From: Paenibacillus dendritiformis
Lineage (GTDB): Bacteria > Bacillota > Bacilli > Paenibacillales > Paenibacillaceae
NCBI RefSeq assembly: GCF_945605565.1
Contig: NZ_OX216966.1
Coordinates: 5,820,001-5,884,000 of the forward strand
Reading direction: 5' to 3'
Length of the DNA: 64,000 nt
Shown here: positions 51,280 through 61,152 of the stretch, in pieces
Layout: each line of letters opens with the position of its first letter
Position numbering within the stretch: position 1 is the first letter of the stretch
Notes under the pieces: model-generated
The model's input: the letters and a program-made list of their open reading frames with translations, nothing else
What the model was told of the DNA's origin: nothing
The model's database searches: none
Translations under genes and position numbers: made by a program

Positions 51280-53601
51280 TCATTCGCCGAATCTCCACAG
51301 CGAGACGCTCGGCTGCGGCAGTTGCAGGCCGGCCACGGCCGCGCGTGCCTGCTCGGAATAATCCCAGCCCCACCGATCGAAAAATTCGCATAGATCGCGG
51401 CCGCAGGCGCGCGACACCATTTCAATGAACAGATCGATCTTCTGCTGCTCGGTCCGCGGCAGCCGTTCCTTCGGCAGCTCGCGGTAAGCGATATGCAGCC
51501 GGGTGAACATATCCCAGCCATACGCGAATTGCAGCTGCCGCATCATCGCCAGCCGCTCGAACAGGCCGATGTCGGCGAACTTCTGCTCCGGATCGCGCTC
51601 GCTCCGGTTCAGGAACGCCTTCGCCTTGTCGAAATAGGACCGTCCTTCCTTGTCCTTCTCCATGGCCAGGCGGGAAGGATTACCGTAATAGTCCTGAATG
51701 AGCAGCGAATAGATGTTCACCGACACCTCGACAATGTCCTCCCAGAACCAGGCCAATTGCTGGTACTCATGCCCCATCTCATGCCAGAATCCCCAGCCGT
51801 GCGCCAGCGAGCTGAATTGGCTGAAGGTGACCGCTTCCTTCGCAGCCGGGACGTTCCGAATCATAATCGGATACCCGGAATGCATGTAGCCGGCGCTAAT
51901 CTGCACATCGGCGCAGATGCGGTGCGGGCGATCCGGCGTGCGGTGCGGCAGCGGCCGATCCGGACCCAGACCGACGAAGCTGTCATACTGATCGATCAGG
52001 TCGTCCCATTGCAGCATCAGCTCCTCCGGATTCTCCACCTCCCGGACAGCCGCGGACGGCAGCGTCAGGATGACCTTCCGGCCGCACAGCTCGGCATACG
52101 GTGTCTCGTAGTGGCGAATCGTATCCTTCCATTCCGCTACCGCCGTCTTCCCCAGCTCGTAATACGGGGCCCGCACCGCGCCGCTGACCGTCACCTGCGT
52201 CCGGAAGCCGGCCCGCGGCTTCGCCGGAATGAGATAGAGCAAGCCGCCGTACGGGCTGCTCAGCCTGTTCGTTCCCGGCTGCAGCGGCTTCCGCAGCGCG
52301 ACGATCGGCGCCCGCTCCCACCGGAGCAGATGCCCGATCTCATCCGTATGCGCGCCGACCTGCACATCGAGATGCCGGACATCCTCCGGCACGTCGATCG
52401 TGACGACCTGTCCCGGCGGGGCGTACAGTCCGGTGCCGATCCAGTTCCCGGGAGGGACGAGCATCCGGAGATAGCTGAGGTCCGCATAGTCGAAATTCAC
52501 CTCGACGGCCTGCCCGTGCACGGCCGGGGCATTGGCACCGACGAGGCCCGGGAACACTTCGGCATGCGGCGACGCCCCGCCGTCCGGGTCGAGGGTCGCC
52601 TGCTCGCAGGCGTACTGCAGCAGCACGCCGGTGTACGGCCGGCTCTCCTTGTCGAACGGAAGCGTCATCTCCATACCGGCACTGTTGGCAGCGGTTACAA
52701 TTTCCTGATACAGTCCGCACTCGTCCGTCAGCGCGGCTATGGTGCCGTCCACCACCTCCAGCAGCGTCCGCCATTTCTTCTTCCCGTCCGAAGTCTCTGC
52801 GCCGAACGGAATGTCGGGCGCCGCAAGCGCACCTTCCTCGACCGCCTTCACCTGCTCGATTAGCCGCAGCAGATGGGAAGCGTCTGCCTGATCCGGCGCC
52901 AAGGCCGGCAAGGACGGGGGAAGAGACCAGATGACGCTGTTGCCCAGGGCGATGCCGGCCCGGTTCAGCAACCGCTGCAGCGGGTAGTCCCTTACCTTGA
53001 CTTGGCGATCGCCGATACGCCGCTGCAGTTCCTCCTCCGGCTCCCATTCCAGCTCCCAGCCCTTCGCATGCACGAGCAGACTGCCGCCCCCCTGGATATA
53101 GGCATCCAGGCAAGCCGCATCCTCGTCCGTCAACGAGCGGTCCGCATAAGCTGCGGCATATCTCGAGATGCCTCCTTCGGCAGCGGACCAACCGGAGAGG
53201 CGTACGACCTCCACCGGCAGCCCGCTTGCGGCGTCGAACGCTTCCGGAGAGGCCGCCGTCGCGATCTGCAGCGGCCCTTGACCGGCGAGCGCTTGCCGGT
53301 AGGCCCCGCTCTCCTCTGTCAGCCAATGCAGCATGTTGGCGATGAACGCCCCGCTCCCGGGCACGGCGCTGCCCGCGCGGTTGAATCCGGTCTCGACGCC
53401 GGAGACGAGGATGCGTCCCCGGCCGTATCTTGCGGCCGCGATGACCGGACGGCCCGCCGCATCGGCGGCGGCCGTGAACGCCTGCTCCGAGATGGCGGAG
53501 ACGACCCCGCCGTACAGCTTGTGATTCACCGGGATATCGGGCACGCCCTCATACAGCAGCTCGATATCCGGCGCAAGCGCTTGATCCAGCACCCGCTTCA
53601 T
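51280..53601 (-). CDS. M60-like (enhancin/SslE-type) zinc metallopeptidase
   Basis: 773 residues; ATG at 53601 with AAAGGGG 8-9 nt upstream. The zinc site is HEMGHEYQQ near residue 605 with WFWEDIVEVSVNIYS downstream giving the further Glu. M60 enzymes cut mucin-type O-glycoproteins. Before it, residues 20-90 look like a glutamine-amidotransferase-like or ThuA-like domain (RYGRGRILVSGVETG, YIQGGGSLLVHAKGWE), then a beta-rich region (YAPPGQVVTIDVPE). No signal peptide is visible, unusual for this family. It lies within an ABC transport operon, 34 bp after a permease. Confidence 0.87.
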   Translation of the reverse strand: MKRVLDQALAPDIELLYEGVPDIPVNHKLYGGVVSAISEQAFTAAADAAGRPVIAAARYGRGRILVSGVETGFNRAGSAVPGSGAFIANMLHWLTEESGAYRQALAGQGPLQIATAASPEAFDAASGLPVEVVRLSGWSAAEGGISRYAAAYADRSLTDEDAACLDAYIQGGGSLLVHAKGWELEWEPEEELQRRIGDRQVKVRDYPLQRLLNRAGIALGNSVIWSLPPSLPALAPDQADASHLLRLIEQVKAVEEGALAAPDIPFGAETSDGKKKWRTLLEVVDGTIAALTDECGLYQEIVTAANSAGMEMTLPFDKESRPYTGVLLQYACEQATLDPDGGASPHAEVFPGLVGANAPAVHGQAVEVNFDYADLSYLRMLVPPGNWIGTGLYAPPGQVVTIDVPEDVRHLDVQVGAHTDEIGHLLRWERAPIVALRKPLQPGTNRLSSPYGGLLYLIPAKPRAGFRTQVTVSGAVRAPYYELGKTAVAEWKDTIRHYETPYAELCGRKVILTLPSAAVREVENPEELMLQWDDLIDQYDSFVGLGPDRPLPHRTPDRPHRICADVQISAGYMHSGYPIMIRNVPAAKEAVTFSQFSSLAHGWGFWHEMGHEYQQLAWFWEDIVEVSVNIYSLLIQDYYGNPSRLAMEKDKEGRSYFDKAKAFLNRSERDPEQKFADIGLFERLAMMRQLQFAYGWDMFTRLHIAYRELPKERLPRTEQQKIDLFIEMVSRACGRDLCEFFDRWGWDYSEQARAAVAGLQLPQPSVSLWRFGE

Positions 53602-53635
53602 CCAATCAACCCCTTTTCCTGTTCTCAGACTGCTC

Positions 53636-54616
53636 TTACTCTACCAATCCGGTACGTTCCACGCTCTCGACGAAGTAGCGCTGCGCGAAGAAGAAGATGA
53701 GCAGCGGAGGAAGCAAGGCCAGGAAGCTGGCCGACATCTTGATCGCTTCCACCAGCACGAGCGGCGCTTCTTCGCTGGCCAGCATGCTGCTGATGCTGGC
53801 GTCCACCCGCGACATCTGCGTCGCCAGCGGCACGAGCGAGGACTGCCCCAGGAACATCCGCGGGTAATACGTGTCGTTCCACGTCCAGACGAAGGAGAAC
53901 AGCGACACGACCAGAATCGCCGGCTTCGCGAGCGGGAACATCACTTTCCAATAGAATTTGAAGGCGCTCGCTCCGTCGATCTTCGCCGCCTCCTCCAATT
54001 CCTTCGGCTGGGTCGTATAGAACTGCCGGAAGATGATCACGAACAGCGCGCCCTTGATGCCGAAGCCGAAGATAGACGGGATGATGAGCGAGAACAGCTT
54101 GCCCTGCAGGCCCAGCTTCGTGTACATCATGATCATCGGAAGCACGATGACCTGCGGCGGTATGATGAAGGCAAGCACAAGCAGGAACGTCAGCAGCTTT
54201 TTGAACGGGAACTGCATTCGCGCCAGCGCGTATCCCATCAAGCCGCAGGCGATGATATGGAACACGGCGACCAGAATCGAGATCCCGATGCTGACGAACA
54301 GCGATTGCGAATATTTGAGCGCCGTCCACGCCTTCTCCAGATGGCCGAAGTACAGCTCATGCGGAATCCAGGTCACCGTCGGGTCGTTCAGGTCCTTCTC
54401 GTTCATCACCATCTTGACCAGCATCTTGAAGATCGGATTCAAATAAATGTACGAGGTGACGAGCAGAATCCAATAAATGAACAGCTTGAACAGCAGTCCG
54501 CGGTTCACTTCGCGGCCAAGCACGGCATAGCGGACCGTGTTCAGGCCGTCCCGCGCCCACCGTTTTTTGAACTGCGCCGCTTTGACTCTCACGTGGGCAT
54601 TCACTTTTCCTATCAT
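53636..54616 (-). CDS. ABC transporter permease, MalG/carbohydrate type
   Basis: 326 residues; ATG with GGGAGGAGGATTGGG upstream. Six membrane segments typical of BPD_transp_1 (IYWILLVTSYIYLNP, SLFVSIGISILVAVFHIIACG, LLTFLLVLAFIIPPQVIVLPM, LFSLIIPSIFGFGIKGALFVII). The EAA loop reads ELEEAAKIDGASAFKFYWKVMFPLAKPA, the site that contacts the ATPase. It pairs with the 54665-55528 permease, 48 bp upstream. Confidence 0.93.
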   Translation of the reverse strand: MIGKVNAHVRVKAAQFKKRWARDGLNTVRYAVLGREVNRGLLFKLFIYWILLVTSYIYLNPIFKMLVKMVMNEKDLNDPTVTWIPHELYFGHLEKAWTALKYSQSLFVSIGISILVAVFHIIACGLMGYALARMQFPFKKLLTFLLVLAFIIPPQVIVLPMIMMYTKLGLQGKLFSLIIPSIFGFGIKGALFVIIFRQFYTTQPKELEEAAKIDGASAFKFYWKVMFPLAKPAILVVSLFSFVWTWNDTYYPRMFLGQSSLVPLATQMSRVDASISSMLASEEAPLVLVEAIKMSASFLALLPPLLIFFFAQRYFVESVERTGLVE

Positions 54617-54664
54617 CCCAATCCTCCTCCCGTCGTTCCCGCCGGATCCATTCGCTGTTGTCCG

Positions 54665-55528
54665 CTATCCGCGCCTGCGCCCGCTTCGGTTGATGCGCAG
54701 GAACAGGAGCAGGACAAGGGACAGGAATACGACGATGATGACGAAGTATATCCAGGCCAAGGCGCTGTTGTATCCGTAGTTGCCGGTATTGATCAGCTCA
54801 ATGACCGGATTGTACGGGAAGGTGAACATGTCGACGACGGTATAAATCAGATTCAGCAAAATAAACGGCGACATCGCAGGCAGCGTAATCTTCCAGAACA
54901 CCTCCCACGGCGTCGCGCCGTCAATGCGGGCAGACTCGTAGGAAGACTTCGAGATCGTCTGCCTCCCGGCCAGGAAGATCAGGATCTGGACGCCGGAATA
55001 CCAGAGCACGAGCACGAAGCGGTTCAATACGTCCTTGACCGGCTTCGCCCAGGAGCTTCCGCTCAGAATTTCATCCAAATATTCTCCGATCGAGAAGCGG
55101 TCGAGAAAGCCGAGCGTGCCTTCCCCCTGATTCACGAACTCCGTCAAAATGTAGCCCGATGTGAAGATGATCGGGAGGAAGAAGACGACCCGGAACAGCA
55201 TGCGGCCGGGAAAATCCTGATTCAGCATGATAGCGATGAACAAGGAAAACACCAGTATAATCGGCACCATGATGACGATCTCCTGGAAGAACGGAATCAG
55301 GTTGTCGTACAGGGCGGAGCTGCCGAACAAAATTTCGCTGTAATATTTGAAGCTCTGAAAATCATACTTCAGGCCGGTCGGCAGTACCGTGACCTTGTGG
55401 AAGCTCATATAGAGCGAGAATCCGAGCGGGAAGGCCATGAACAGCAGAAATCCGATAATCCACGGACCGACGAACAACAGGGCCTCCAGATTGCGGGACG
55501 TTTTCGCTTTCAGCATTTTTTTGCCCAT
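54665..55528 (-). CDS. ABC transporter permease, MalF/carbohydrate type
   Basis: 287 residues from the ATG at 55528, with GGGGAGGGG 6-7 nt upstream; an ATG two codons earlier overlaps the stop of the DUF5696 gene (ATGA). Six membrane segments (ALLFVGPWIIGFLLFMAFPLGFSLYM, IVIMVPIILVFSLFIAIML, VVFFLPIIFTSGYILTEFV). EAA loop SYESARIDGATPWEVFWKITLPAMSPF. Forms a heterodimer with the next permease. Confidence 0.93.
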   Translation of the reverse strand: MGKKMLKAKTSRNLEALLFVGPWIIGFLLFMAFPLGFSLYMSFHKVTVLPTGLKYDFQSFKYYSEILFGSSALYDNLIPFFQEIVIMVPIILVFSLFIAIMLNQDFPGRMLFRVVFFLPIIFTSGYILTEFVNQGEGTLGFLDRFSIGEYLDEILSGSSWAKPVKDVLNRFVLVLWYSGVQILIFLAGRQTISKSSYESARIDGATPWEVFWKITLPAMSPFILLNLIYTVVDMFTFPYNPVIELINTGNYGYNSALAWIYFVIIVVFLSLVLLLFLRINRSGRRRG

Positions 55529-55530
55529 GT

Positions 55531-58080
55531 TCATCCCCTCCCCGGCACGACGGCGAAGTCTCTGGCCTCGACCCGAATGCCGTCCCGGTCGTACGGCACA
55601 TCGTTATAGTTCACGACAATCCGCTTGCCGTTCGCATACTCGGTCTCAGCGACGCCCTTCGCCAAGGCGCGGTGGCCGACGATGAACTGATCCTGCACAT
55701 CGCCCAACGCCTCGTTGAAGCGGCTATACTGCTTCGCGATCTCCTCCGCCCAGTCTTTGTAGTAGGTGCTGTAAAAAGCGTACAGCGAGCGGGTCCCGAT
55801 CAGATCCTCCGACGGCGCATACGTGAGCATGAAGGCCGGGATCGAGCCGTACTCGATATGTTTGAGCAGATACGACCCGTAGTTATCTGCCACATTCGCA
55901 TACCAGGAGGAATAGGTCACCAGTCCGTGCAGCGCAATCTGCGCGAACGGAACGGTCTCATCGACGAACAGATCGAAGGAATTCTCATACGGCAAGCCGT
56001 TCACGTGGTCAACGTACTTCCAGGTATAATCGTTGCCGTTGGTCACATCCGCCGTTCCGATCAGCTCCTTCGTCTTCGCGAACAGATTCTCCTGGATGCG
56101 GCGCGATTCCTCGCGGGTCGCGGCATACCGCGCATTGAAGTCGCTGTTCACCCATTCGCCCACGGCCCCGCCGTAGGACATGCCGTCCACCCCGACCTGC
56201 TTCGCCTTCTCCAGATCGGCGATCAGGGTCTTCTCCAGGAAGCGCGGGCTAACCAACGTTTGGCTGGCACCGTTCCGCTCTGTGAACTTGATGACGACGG
56301 AGCCGAGATCCTGCAGCCCGTCCCGGCTGCTGCGAAAGCCGTCGCGCCCGTTGTTATTGTACGTGTAGGAAGCGGCGTCCAGCATGAGTCGATGCCCCTT
56401 CGCATGGGCGAATTCCGCCAGATGGCGCATGCCGTCCATGCCGCCCAGGCGCGAATCGACCGGGAAGCGGCCGCCGTATTCACTGAAGCCGCCCCGCTGC
56501 CATCCTTGATACGTAATCGACATTCTTTTCACGCCGACAGAGGTCAACTCGTTCACGATCTCCTCCGCCTGCGCCGTCGTCGTCAACGGCTCATACGTAT
56601 CCCACAGGAAGCCTTTGCGGGAATCGGCGCCCAGCACATTCACCTGCAGCCGGATGTTATGATCCTCCGCCTTAAGCGGCTGCATCCCGTTCTCCTCCAT
56701 CAAGTAACGGCGGTAGCGCTCCGCCATGCCGACGTAATCCGGCTTCGCCCCGTCCAGGAAATAATAGCGGACCGATCGGTCGCCTGTCGTGCGATCCTTG
56801 CTGAACGTCTGGAAGCCGTTCAGCTTCCGCTTGTCGGTCGGCTGGAAGAAGCGCTGCCGGTACGTGAATTCCGCCGTCGCCCAGTTGTACTGGTTCATCG
56901 ACTTGGACGGCGCCGCCAGCACATTGCCGTATTCCGCCCCGTCCTGGAGCACGGCCAGCAGCGACTGCTCCCCCGACTTGATGCCGAACACCGGCATGCG
57001 GATCGGCTGGCGGGTCGAGAAGGAATTGTTGTTGTTGCTGAAGGCCAGATCCTCCCCATAGGCGCGTTCGAAATAGAAATTGTTGTTCGGCGGGCGATCC
57101 TTCTGGAACTGGACCAGCGTCCCCGGCCCATCCGGAATGAGCAGATAGCCGTTCTCCCGCTCCGAGGTGTAGGCGCCGAGGAACGGATACAGCCGGAGTC
57201 CGGTCATGCGGGCGTCATTGTCTTTTTTCTTCTTGTTATCCGCTTCGAATTGCTTCATCTCTTCGGCCGTCTTGCCGTCCTTGAAGCCTTCCTCCAGCAC
57301 TCTCGTCTCGACGAAGTCATCCTTGAGCGCGACCTGAACCGGAACGACGAATCCAATCTTCGGCATCGAGAAGGTAAGGCGGAAGCCGTCATCTGTCAGT
57401 TGGAACTGCTCGATGACGCCCTTTTGGTCGATGACGTTCGTCTCCTTGACCTGGTCCTTGCGGACGTTGAATTCGACATAGCGGATAAATACCGGGGACT
57501 GCATATGCTTCTTCCACATGTCGGTGTTCTCTTTGTCATTCCATCCCTCCGCATCGGGGAACGACCGCCACACGCTGCCGTTCCGCTTATCCTTCACGAT
57601 GAAATGGCCGGTGTCCCGGTGGACCAGCAGCTGCAGCTTGTCGTTCTCCGCCGCCGGAATGAACTGGCTGTCGGCCGGGTAGAGGCTCGCATAGCTGTTC
57701 TTGAGCTCCGCCTTCGCTGCCGGTTCCTTAGCTGCTGCGGATTTCGTTGCTGCAGTTTTTGTTGCTGTTGCTTGGGCTGCGCTGTTGTCTCCAGCGCCCG
57801 CTGCTTCGGCCCCGGTTCCGTCCGGCGCGGCTGGCGGCGCCGCGTCTGCCCCGGGTTGGCTATCCGGGTTGTGACCGCTATTGGAGGCCCCTGCGGCTGA
57901 ACTGCCGCTCTCTTCCGCAGCCCCCTCGCCGGCGGGGGCCGCATTCCCGGAAGCCGGCGGCTCCGGCTTGTTCTCGGCCCTGCCCTGATAAGAGACGAGG
58001 ACGAAGCTGGTCAGCGTCACGAGAAGGGCGATGGCGAATATTCGTCGTGTTCTGTATGCTCTGCTTAACGGCTGCTTCAC
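55531..58080 (-). CDS. DUF5696 protein with TIM-barrel glycosidase-like domain
   Basis: 849 residues. The start is GTG at 58080, overlapping the stop of the upstream gene (GTGA) and with AGGAGG 7 nt before it. An N-terminal membrane segment (IFAIALLVTLTSFVLVSY) is followed by an Ala/Pro/Thr-rich linker (about residues 35-125), so the protein is exported or anchored. Then a beta-rich region, and from about residue 450 a TIM-barrel-like part (MSITYQGWQRGGFSEYGGRFP, GVDGMSYGGAVGEWVNSDF, VTYSSWYANVADNYGSYLL) reminiscent of GH36/GH101-type barrels. DUF5696 genes often sit with carbohydrate ABC genes. Activity is not known. Confidence 0.87.
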   Translation of the reverse strand: MKQPLSRAYRTRRIFAIALLVTLTSFVLVSYQGRAENKPEPPASGNAAPAGEGAAEESGSSAAGASNSGHNPDSQPGADAAPPAAPDGTGAEAAGAGDNSAAQATATKTAATKSAAAKEPAAKAELKNSYASLYPADSQFIPAAENDKLQLLVHRDTGHFIVKDKRNGSVWRSFPDAEGWNDKENTDMWKKHMQSPVFIRYVEFNVRKDQVKETNVIDQKGVIEQFQLTDDGFRLTFSMPKIGFVVPVQVALKDDFVETRVLEEGFKDGKTAEEMKQFEADNKKKKDNDARMTGLRLYPFLGAYTSERENGYLLIPDGPGTLVQFQKDRPPNNNFYFERAYGEDLAFSNNNNSFSTRQPIRMPVFGIKSGEQSLLAVLQDGAEYGNVLAAPSKSMNQYNWATAEFTYRQRFFQPTDKRKLNGFQTFSKDRTTGDRSVRYYFLDGAKPDYVGMAERYRRYLMEENGMQPLKAEDHNIRLQVNVLGADSRKGFLWDTYEPLTTTAQAEEIVNELTSVGVKRMSITYQGWQRGGFSEYGGRFPVDSRLGGMDGMRHLAEFAHAKGHRLMLDAASYTYNNNGRDGFRSSRDGLQDLGSVVIKFTERNGASQTLVSPRFLEKTLIADLEKAKQVGVDGMSYGGAVGEWVNSDFNARYAATREESRRIQENLFAKTKELIGTADVTNGNDYTWKYVDHVNGLPYENSFDLFVDETVPFAQIALHGLVTYSSWYANVADNYGSYLLKHIEYGSIPAFMLTYAPSEDLIGTRSLYAFYSTYYKDWAEEIAKQYSRFNEALGDVQDQFIVGHRALAKGVAETEYANGKRIVVNYNDVPYDRDGIRVEARDFAVVPGRG

Positions 58081-60221
58081 ATCGACACCTCCTGATAGAT
58101 CGTATAGATGAAGTTCTGCAGCTCCGATGACAGACCGATCATGATGGAAATGAGCACCCAAGCGATGAGCATGGCGAAGGCTGTCAGCGACACATTGGCG
58201 AACGTCTCGCCTACGCCGTAATTCTGCAGCGATTGAATCTTCCAATAGAAGAGCAGCCCGCACCAGATGAACATGCCCATCTCGAAGAAGCTGTAGATCG
58301 ACTGCTCGCTGTGGGTCATGATGTTCGACAGCGCGGCGAGGGGAAGCCCGAGCAGTACAATCGGGAACAAGGCGTACGCGCTGCCGACGAACACGTCCTT
58401 GAAGCGGGCCTCGCCCTGGCGGATGCTGCCGATCAAATAATTGCAGATGACCCAGGTCAGCCACGTGACCGCAAATACGAGCAGGAAGGTGTTGCTGCGC
58501 TCATTGCTCGGCACCGGCATGAACACGAAGCTCGTGAAATACTCCTTCGTCAGCAAGACGCCCGCCACGAGGGCCAAAATGATGCCGGCGCTGACATAGC
58601 TGCCCTTCTGCGCATAGCGCAAATCGCTGAAGCCGTCGATCGGATGCCGCAGGATAATGAAGGCTTGCTTCAGCTGCTGTACCAGCGGCTTGCGCAGCCA
58701 GGAGGCGCTGCTGCCCGGCTTCTCCCTGAGCCGGAGCCGCCGCTTCTTCTTGCGGCTGCCTGCGATCAGCAGCAGCACAACGAAGACGAACAGCCCGTTC
58801 GCCACATAGGCGAAATTGTGCTGGAACCATTGCAGGCGGAGCTGCCAGAACGTGTCGGAATACCCGGGCGCGTCTCCGGCCAGCTTGAACAGCCGCAGGG
58901 CCTGCTCATAATCCTCGCGGTGATAAGCGGCTTGCGCCAGTCCGCGATAGGCCGGCGAGTACAGAGCGTTCAGCCGCAGCACTTCCTGCCAATGCGATTC
59001 GCTCTCCTCATATTTGCCCTCCTGGGACAGCGCCGTCGCCTGCTGGAGCAGCATGCCGAATTCGGTCGGCTCCAGCACGTGAATCAGATTTTGCGAATCG
59101 TCCAGGATGTAGAGCGCATTGCGGGAATTGGTCGCGACGGAGACCGGACTCTGGCTGATGCCGAGCTGCGGCGTGCCGAACGTGACCGGCCCGGTCCAGA
59201 AAAACTGCATGTCGCCGCTCGGGTTGTATTGGGTAACGGCATTGGACAGCTTGTCAATGGCGACCAGATTGCCGTTCAGATCGACCGTAATATCGGTCAA
59301 GCCCGACTTCTGCTCTTCCCCGTTCTGCGCAGCCGCCTGGTTGACGGCGCGGTTGCGGAATCTCGCTTCCAGCCCGAATTTCTTGTCCTTCCACTGGTTC
59401 TCGCCGCGGATGTTCAGCTTCTTCACCTGTTCCTTGTCCGTGGCGGACACCGTATAGATGAAGCCTTGCTCGTCAATATGAATGTTGCGGATCGTCGACG
59501 GAAGCGTCCGGACCTGACGGCTTAATTGCTCTTCGGTGTAGAACATTTTGCGCACCAGATCCATCAAGGACACTTCGGTCAGGTTCGTGCCGTAGAAGCC
59601 ATAGAAGTTGCCGTCCGGGTCGAGCTGGATGACCCCCTGATAGCTTCCGTTCGAGATGACGTACATGAAGCCCCGGCTGTCGACGACCAGATTGGTCGGT
59701 TCATAGTGGAAGGAGTCGTCAATGAATCGCGACTTCGGCCGTTCGTACTTCGCCAGCACCGCACCGTTCGCGTCCAGCTTGACGATGCGCTTGCTGCCGG
59801 TATCCGCGATGTAGATGGTTCCGTCCTTGGCGACGAACACGCCCTGCGGCGACTTCAAGCCCTCGGGGCGCAGCTCGCGGATGAATTCGCCGTCGCGATC
59901 GAGATGGACAATCCGGTTGTTGTCCGTGTCCGCGATATAGATCTCATCCTTGGCGTCAATGAACAGATCCTGAGGCCGCTTCAGCGGTGAATATTCCAGG
60001 ACAGTCTCTCCCTTGGCCGTCTTCTCGATATACATGTTGTTGCCGATGACGGTAGCCGGATAATAAGCGGCCTGGCTTGGTATGGTGCGGTTATACCCGT
60101 CCTTGCTGAACGTGACGTAGGGCGGTTGCGCTGCGGCCGTGTAAGGAAATAAGACGGCAGCCGCCAGCGTCAGTGCGATGCCCAGCAGTTGCAGCCGTAA
60201 TGTCTTCCCTCTCTTGTTCAT
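58077..60221 (-). CDS. NHL beta-propeller + TPR + Yip1-like membrane protein
   Basis: 714 residues; ATG with GGAGGT 6 nt upstream. Signal peptide (LLGIALTLAAAVLFPYTAAAQ). Residues 70-395 are NHL repeats (LKRPQDLFIDAKDEIYIADTDNNRIVHLD, GLKSPQGVFVAKDGTIYIADTGSKRI). Residues 400-455 resemble TPR helices (ATALSQEGKYEESESHWQEVL, AYHREDYEQALRLF). TM near 480-495, a basic loop, then a Yip1-type region with five membrane segments (IILRHPIDGFSDLRYAQKGS). A plausible role is an extracellular ligand sensor or scaffold for the transporter. Its stop overlaps the DUF5696 start. Confidence 0.88.
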   Translation of the reverse strand: MNKRGKTLRLQLLGIALTLAAAVLFPYTAAAQPPYVTFSKDGYNRTIPSQAAYYPATVIGNNMYIEKTAKGETVLEYSPLKRPQDLFIDAKDEIYIADTDNNRIVHLDRDGEFIRELRPEGLKSPQGVFVAKDGTIYIADTGSKRIVKLDANGAVLAKYERPKSRFIDDSFHYEPTNLVVDSRGFMYVISNGSYQGVIQLDPDGNFYGFYGTNLTEVSLMDLVRKMFYTEEQLSRQVRTLPSTIRNIHIDEQGFIYTVSATDKEQVKKLNIRGENQWKDKKFGLEARFRNRAVNQAAAQNGEEQKSGLTDITVDLNGNLVAIDKLSNAVTQYNPSGDMQFFWTGPVTFGTPQLGISQSPVSVATNSRNALYILDDSQNLIHVLEPTEFGMLLQQATALSQEGKYEESESHWQEVLRLNALYSPAYRGLAQAAYHREDYEQALRLFKLAGDAPGYSDTFWQLRLQWFQHNFAYVANGLFVFVVLLLIAGSRKKKRRLRLREKPGSSASWLRKPLVQQLKQAFIILRHPIDGFSDLRYAQKGSYVSAGIILALVAGVLLTKEYFTSFVFMPVPSNERSNTFLLVFAVTWLTWVICNYLIGSIRQGEARFKDVFVGSAYALFPIVLLGLPLAALSNIMTHSEQSIYSFFEMGMFIWCGLLFYWKIQSLQNYGVGETFANVSLTAFAMLIAWVLISIMIGLSSELQNFIYTIYQEVSM

Positions 60222-60242
60222 CGTATGACCTCCGTAATAACC

Positions 60243-61151
60243 CTACTTGATACCCGAATGCGCCATCGTCTGGATCACTTTGCGCTGCGACAGCAGGAAG
60301 ATAATCAGGTTAGGAATAAACATGATGAGAGATGCCGCGGCGGCCACGCCTTGTCTGGCTACGCTGTTCGCCAGATTGGACGTCAGCGACTCCACATAGA
60401 ACGGCAGCGTCTTCATCGCGTCATTCTGTATGAACAGGGCGGATGTCTCGGCATTGCCCCACGCGGTCTGGAAGGACAAGATCGTAATGGTGGCCATCGC
60501 CGGCGACACTATCGGAATCATGATGCGCGTGAAAATTCTCCACTCTGAAGCCCCGTCCAGCTTGGCTGCCTCCATCAGCTCATTCGGCACTTGATCCATG
60601 AATTGCTTCATCAGGAACACGCCGACCGGAAGCGCGAGGATGGGCAGCACATGCCCCCAGTACGTATTCATAATGCCAAGGTACTTCACGACGATATAGC
60701 GCGGAATGCCCATCGTCTCGACGGCGATCATAATCGACAGCAGTATCGTCCCGAACACCAGCTTCCGCCCCGGGAACGGGTGCTTCGATAGCGGGTACGC
60801 GCACAGGGCGCCGAGCACGACCATGCCCACGGTCGACAAGACGGTTACGATGACGCTGTTCAGAATGAACCGGGTCACCGGCAGGAACGTATCCTGCGAC
60901 GCATTGAGCAGATCGATGAAGTTCTGCATCGTCGCCTGCTTCACGAAGAAGGTCGGCGGGAACAGGAACAGCTCATGCAGCGGCTTGAAGGCATGATTGA
61001 AAATAAATACAAGCGGCAGCAGCATAAATACCGCGAGCACCGACAGCAGAATAAGCAGGGCGATCTGCGTCCCGTCCAGGTTGCGGAAGTCGCTGCGGTA
61101 CAGCGACCATGTACGCGATATCGCGCTTCTCATGCGCCGGAACAAGGTCAT
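60243..61151 (-). CDS. ABC transporter permease, MalG/carbohydrate type
   Basis: 302 residues from the ATG at 61151 (AAGGAGG 9 nt upstream; another ATG at 61160 abuts the SD). Membrane segments include IALLILLSVLAVFMLLPLVFIF, FILNSVIVTVLSTVGMVVLGALCAYPLS and LVFGTILLSIMIAVETMGIP. EAA loop ELMEAAKLDGASEWRIFTRIMIPIVSPA. Partner of the 61153-62142 permease, whose stop is 1 bp before this start. Confidence 0.93.
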   Translation of the reverse strand: MTLFRRMRSAISRTWSLYRSDFRNLDGTQIALLILLSVLAVFMLLPLVFIFNHAFKPLHELFLFPPTFFVKQATMQNFIDLLNASQDTFLPVTRFILNSVIVTVLSTVGMVVLGALCAYPLSKHPFPGRKLVFGTILLSIMIAVETMGIPRYIVVKYLGIMNTYWGHVLPILALPVGVFLMKQFMDQVPNELMEAAKLDGASEWRIFTRIMIPIVSPAMATITILSFQTAWGNAETSALFIQNDAMKTLPFYVESLTSNLANSVARQGVAAAASLIMFIPNLIIFLLSQRKVIQTMAHSGIK

Positions 61152-61152
61152 G

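Noticed and set aside
49850..51361. A 503-codon plus-strand frame
   Set aside because: Antisense to the second solute-binding lipoprotein; no SD and no recognisable motif.
55672..57900. A 742-codon open frame on the plus strand
   Set aside because: It lies wholly antisense to the DUF5696 gene, is rich in Arg, Leu, Gln and His as expected of a GC-rich shadow frame, and has no ribosome site or family match.
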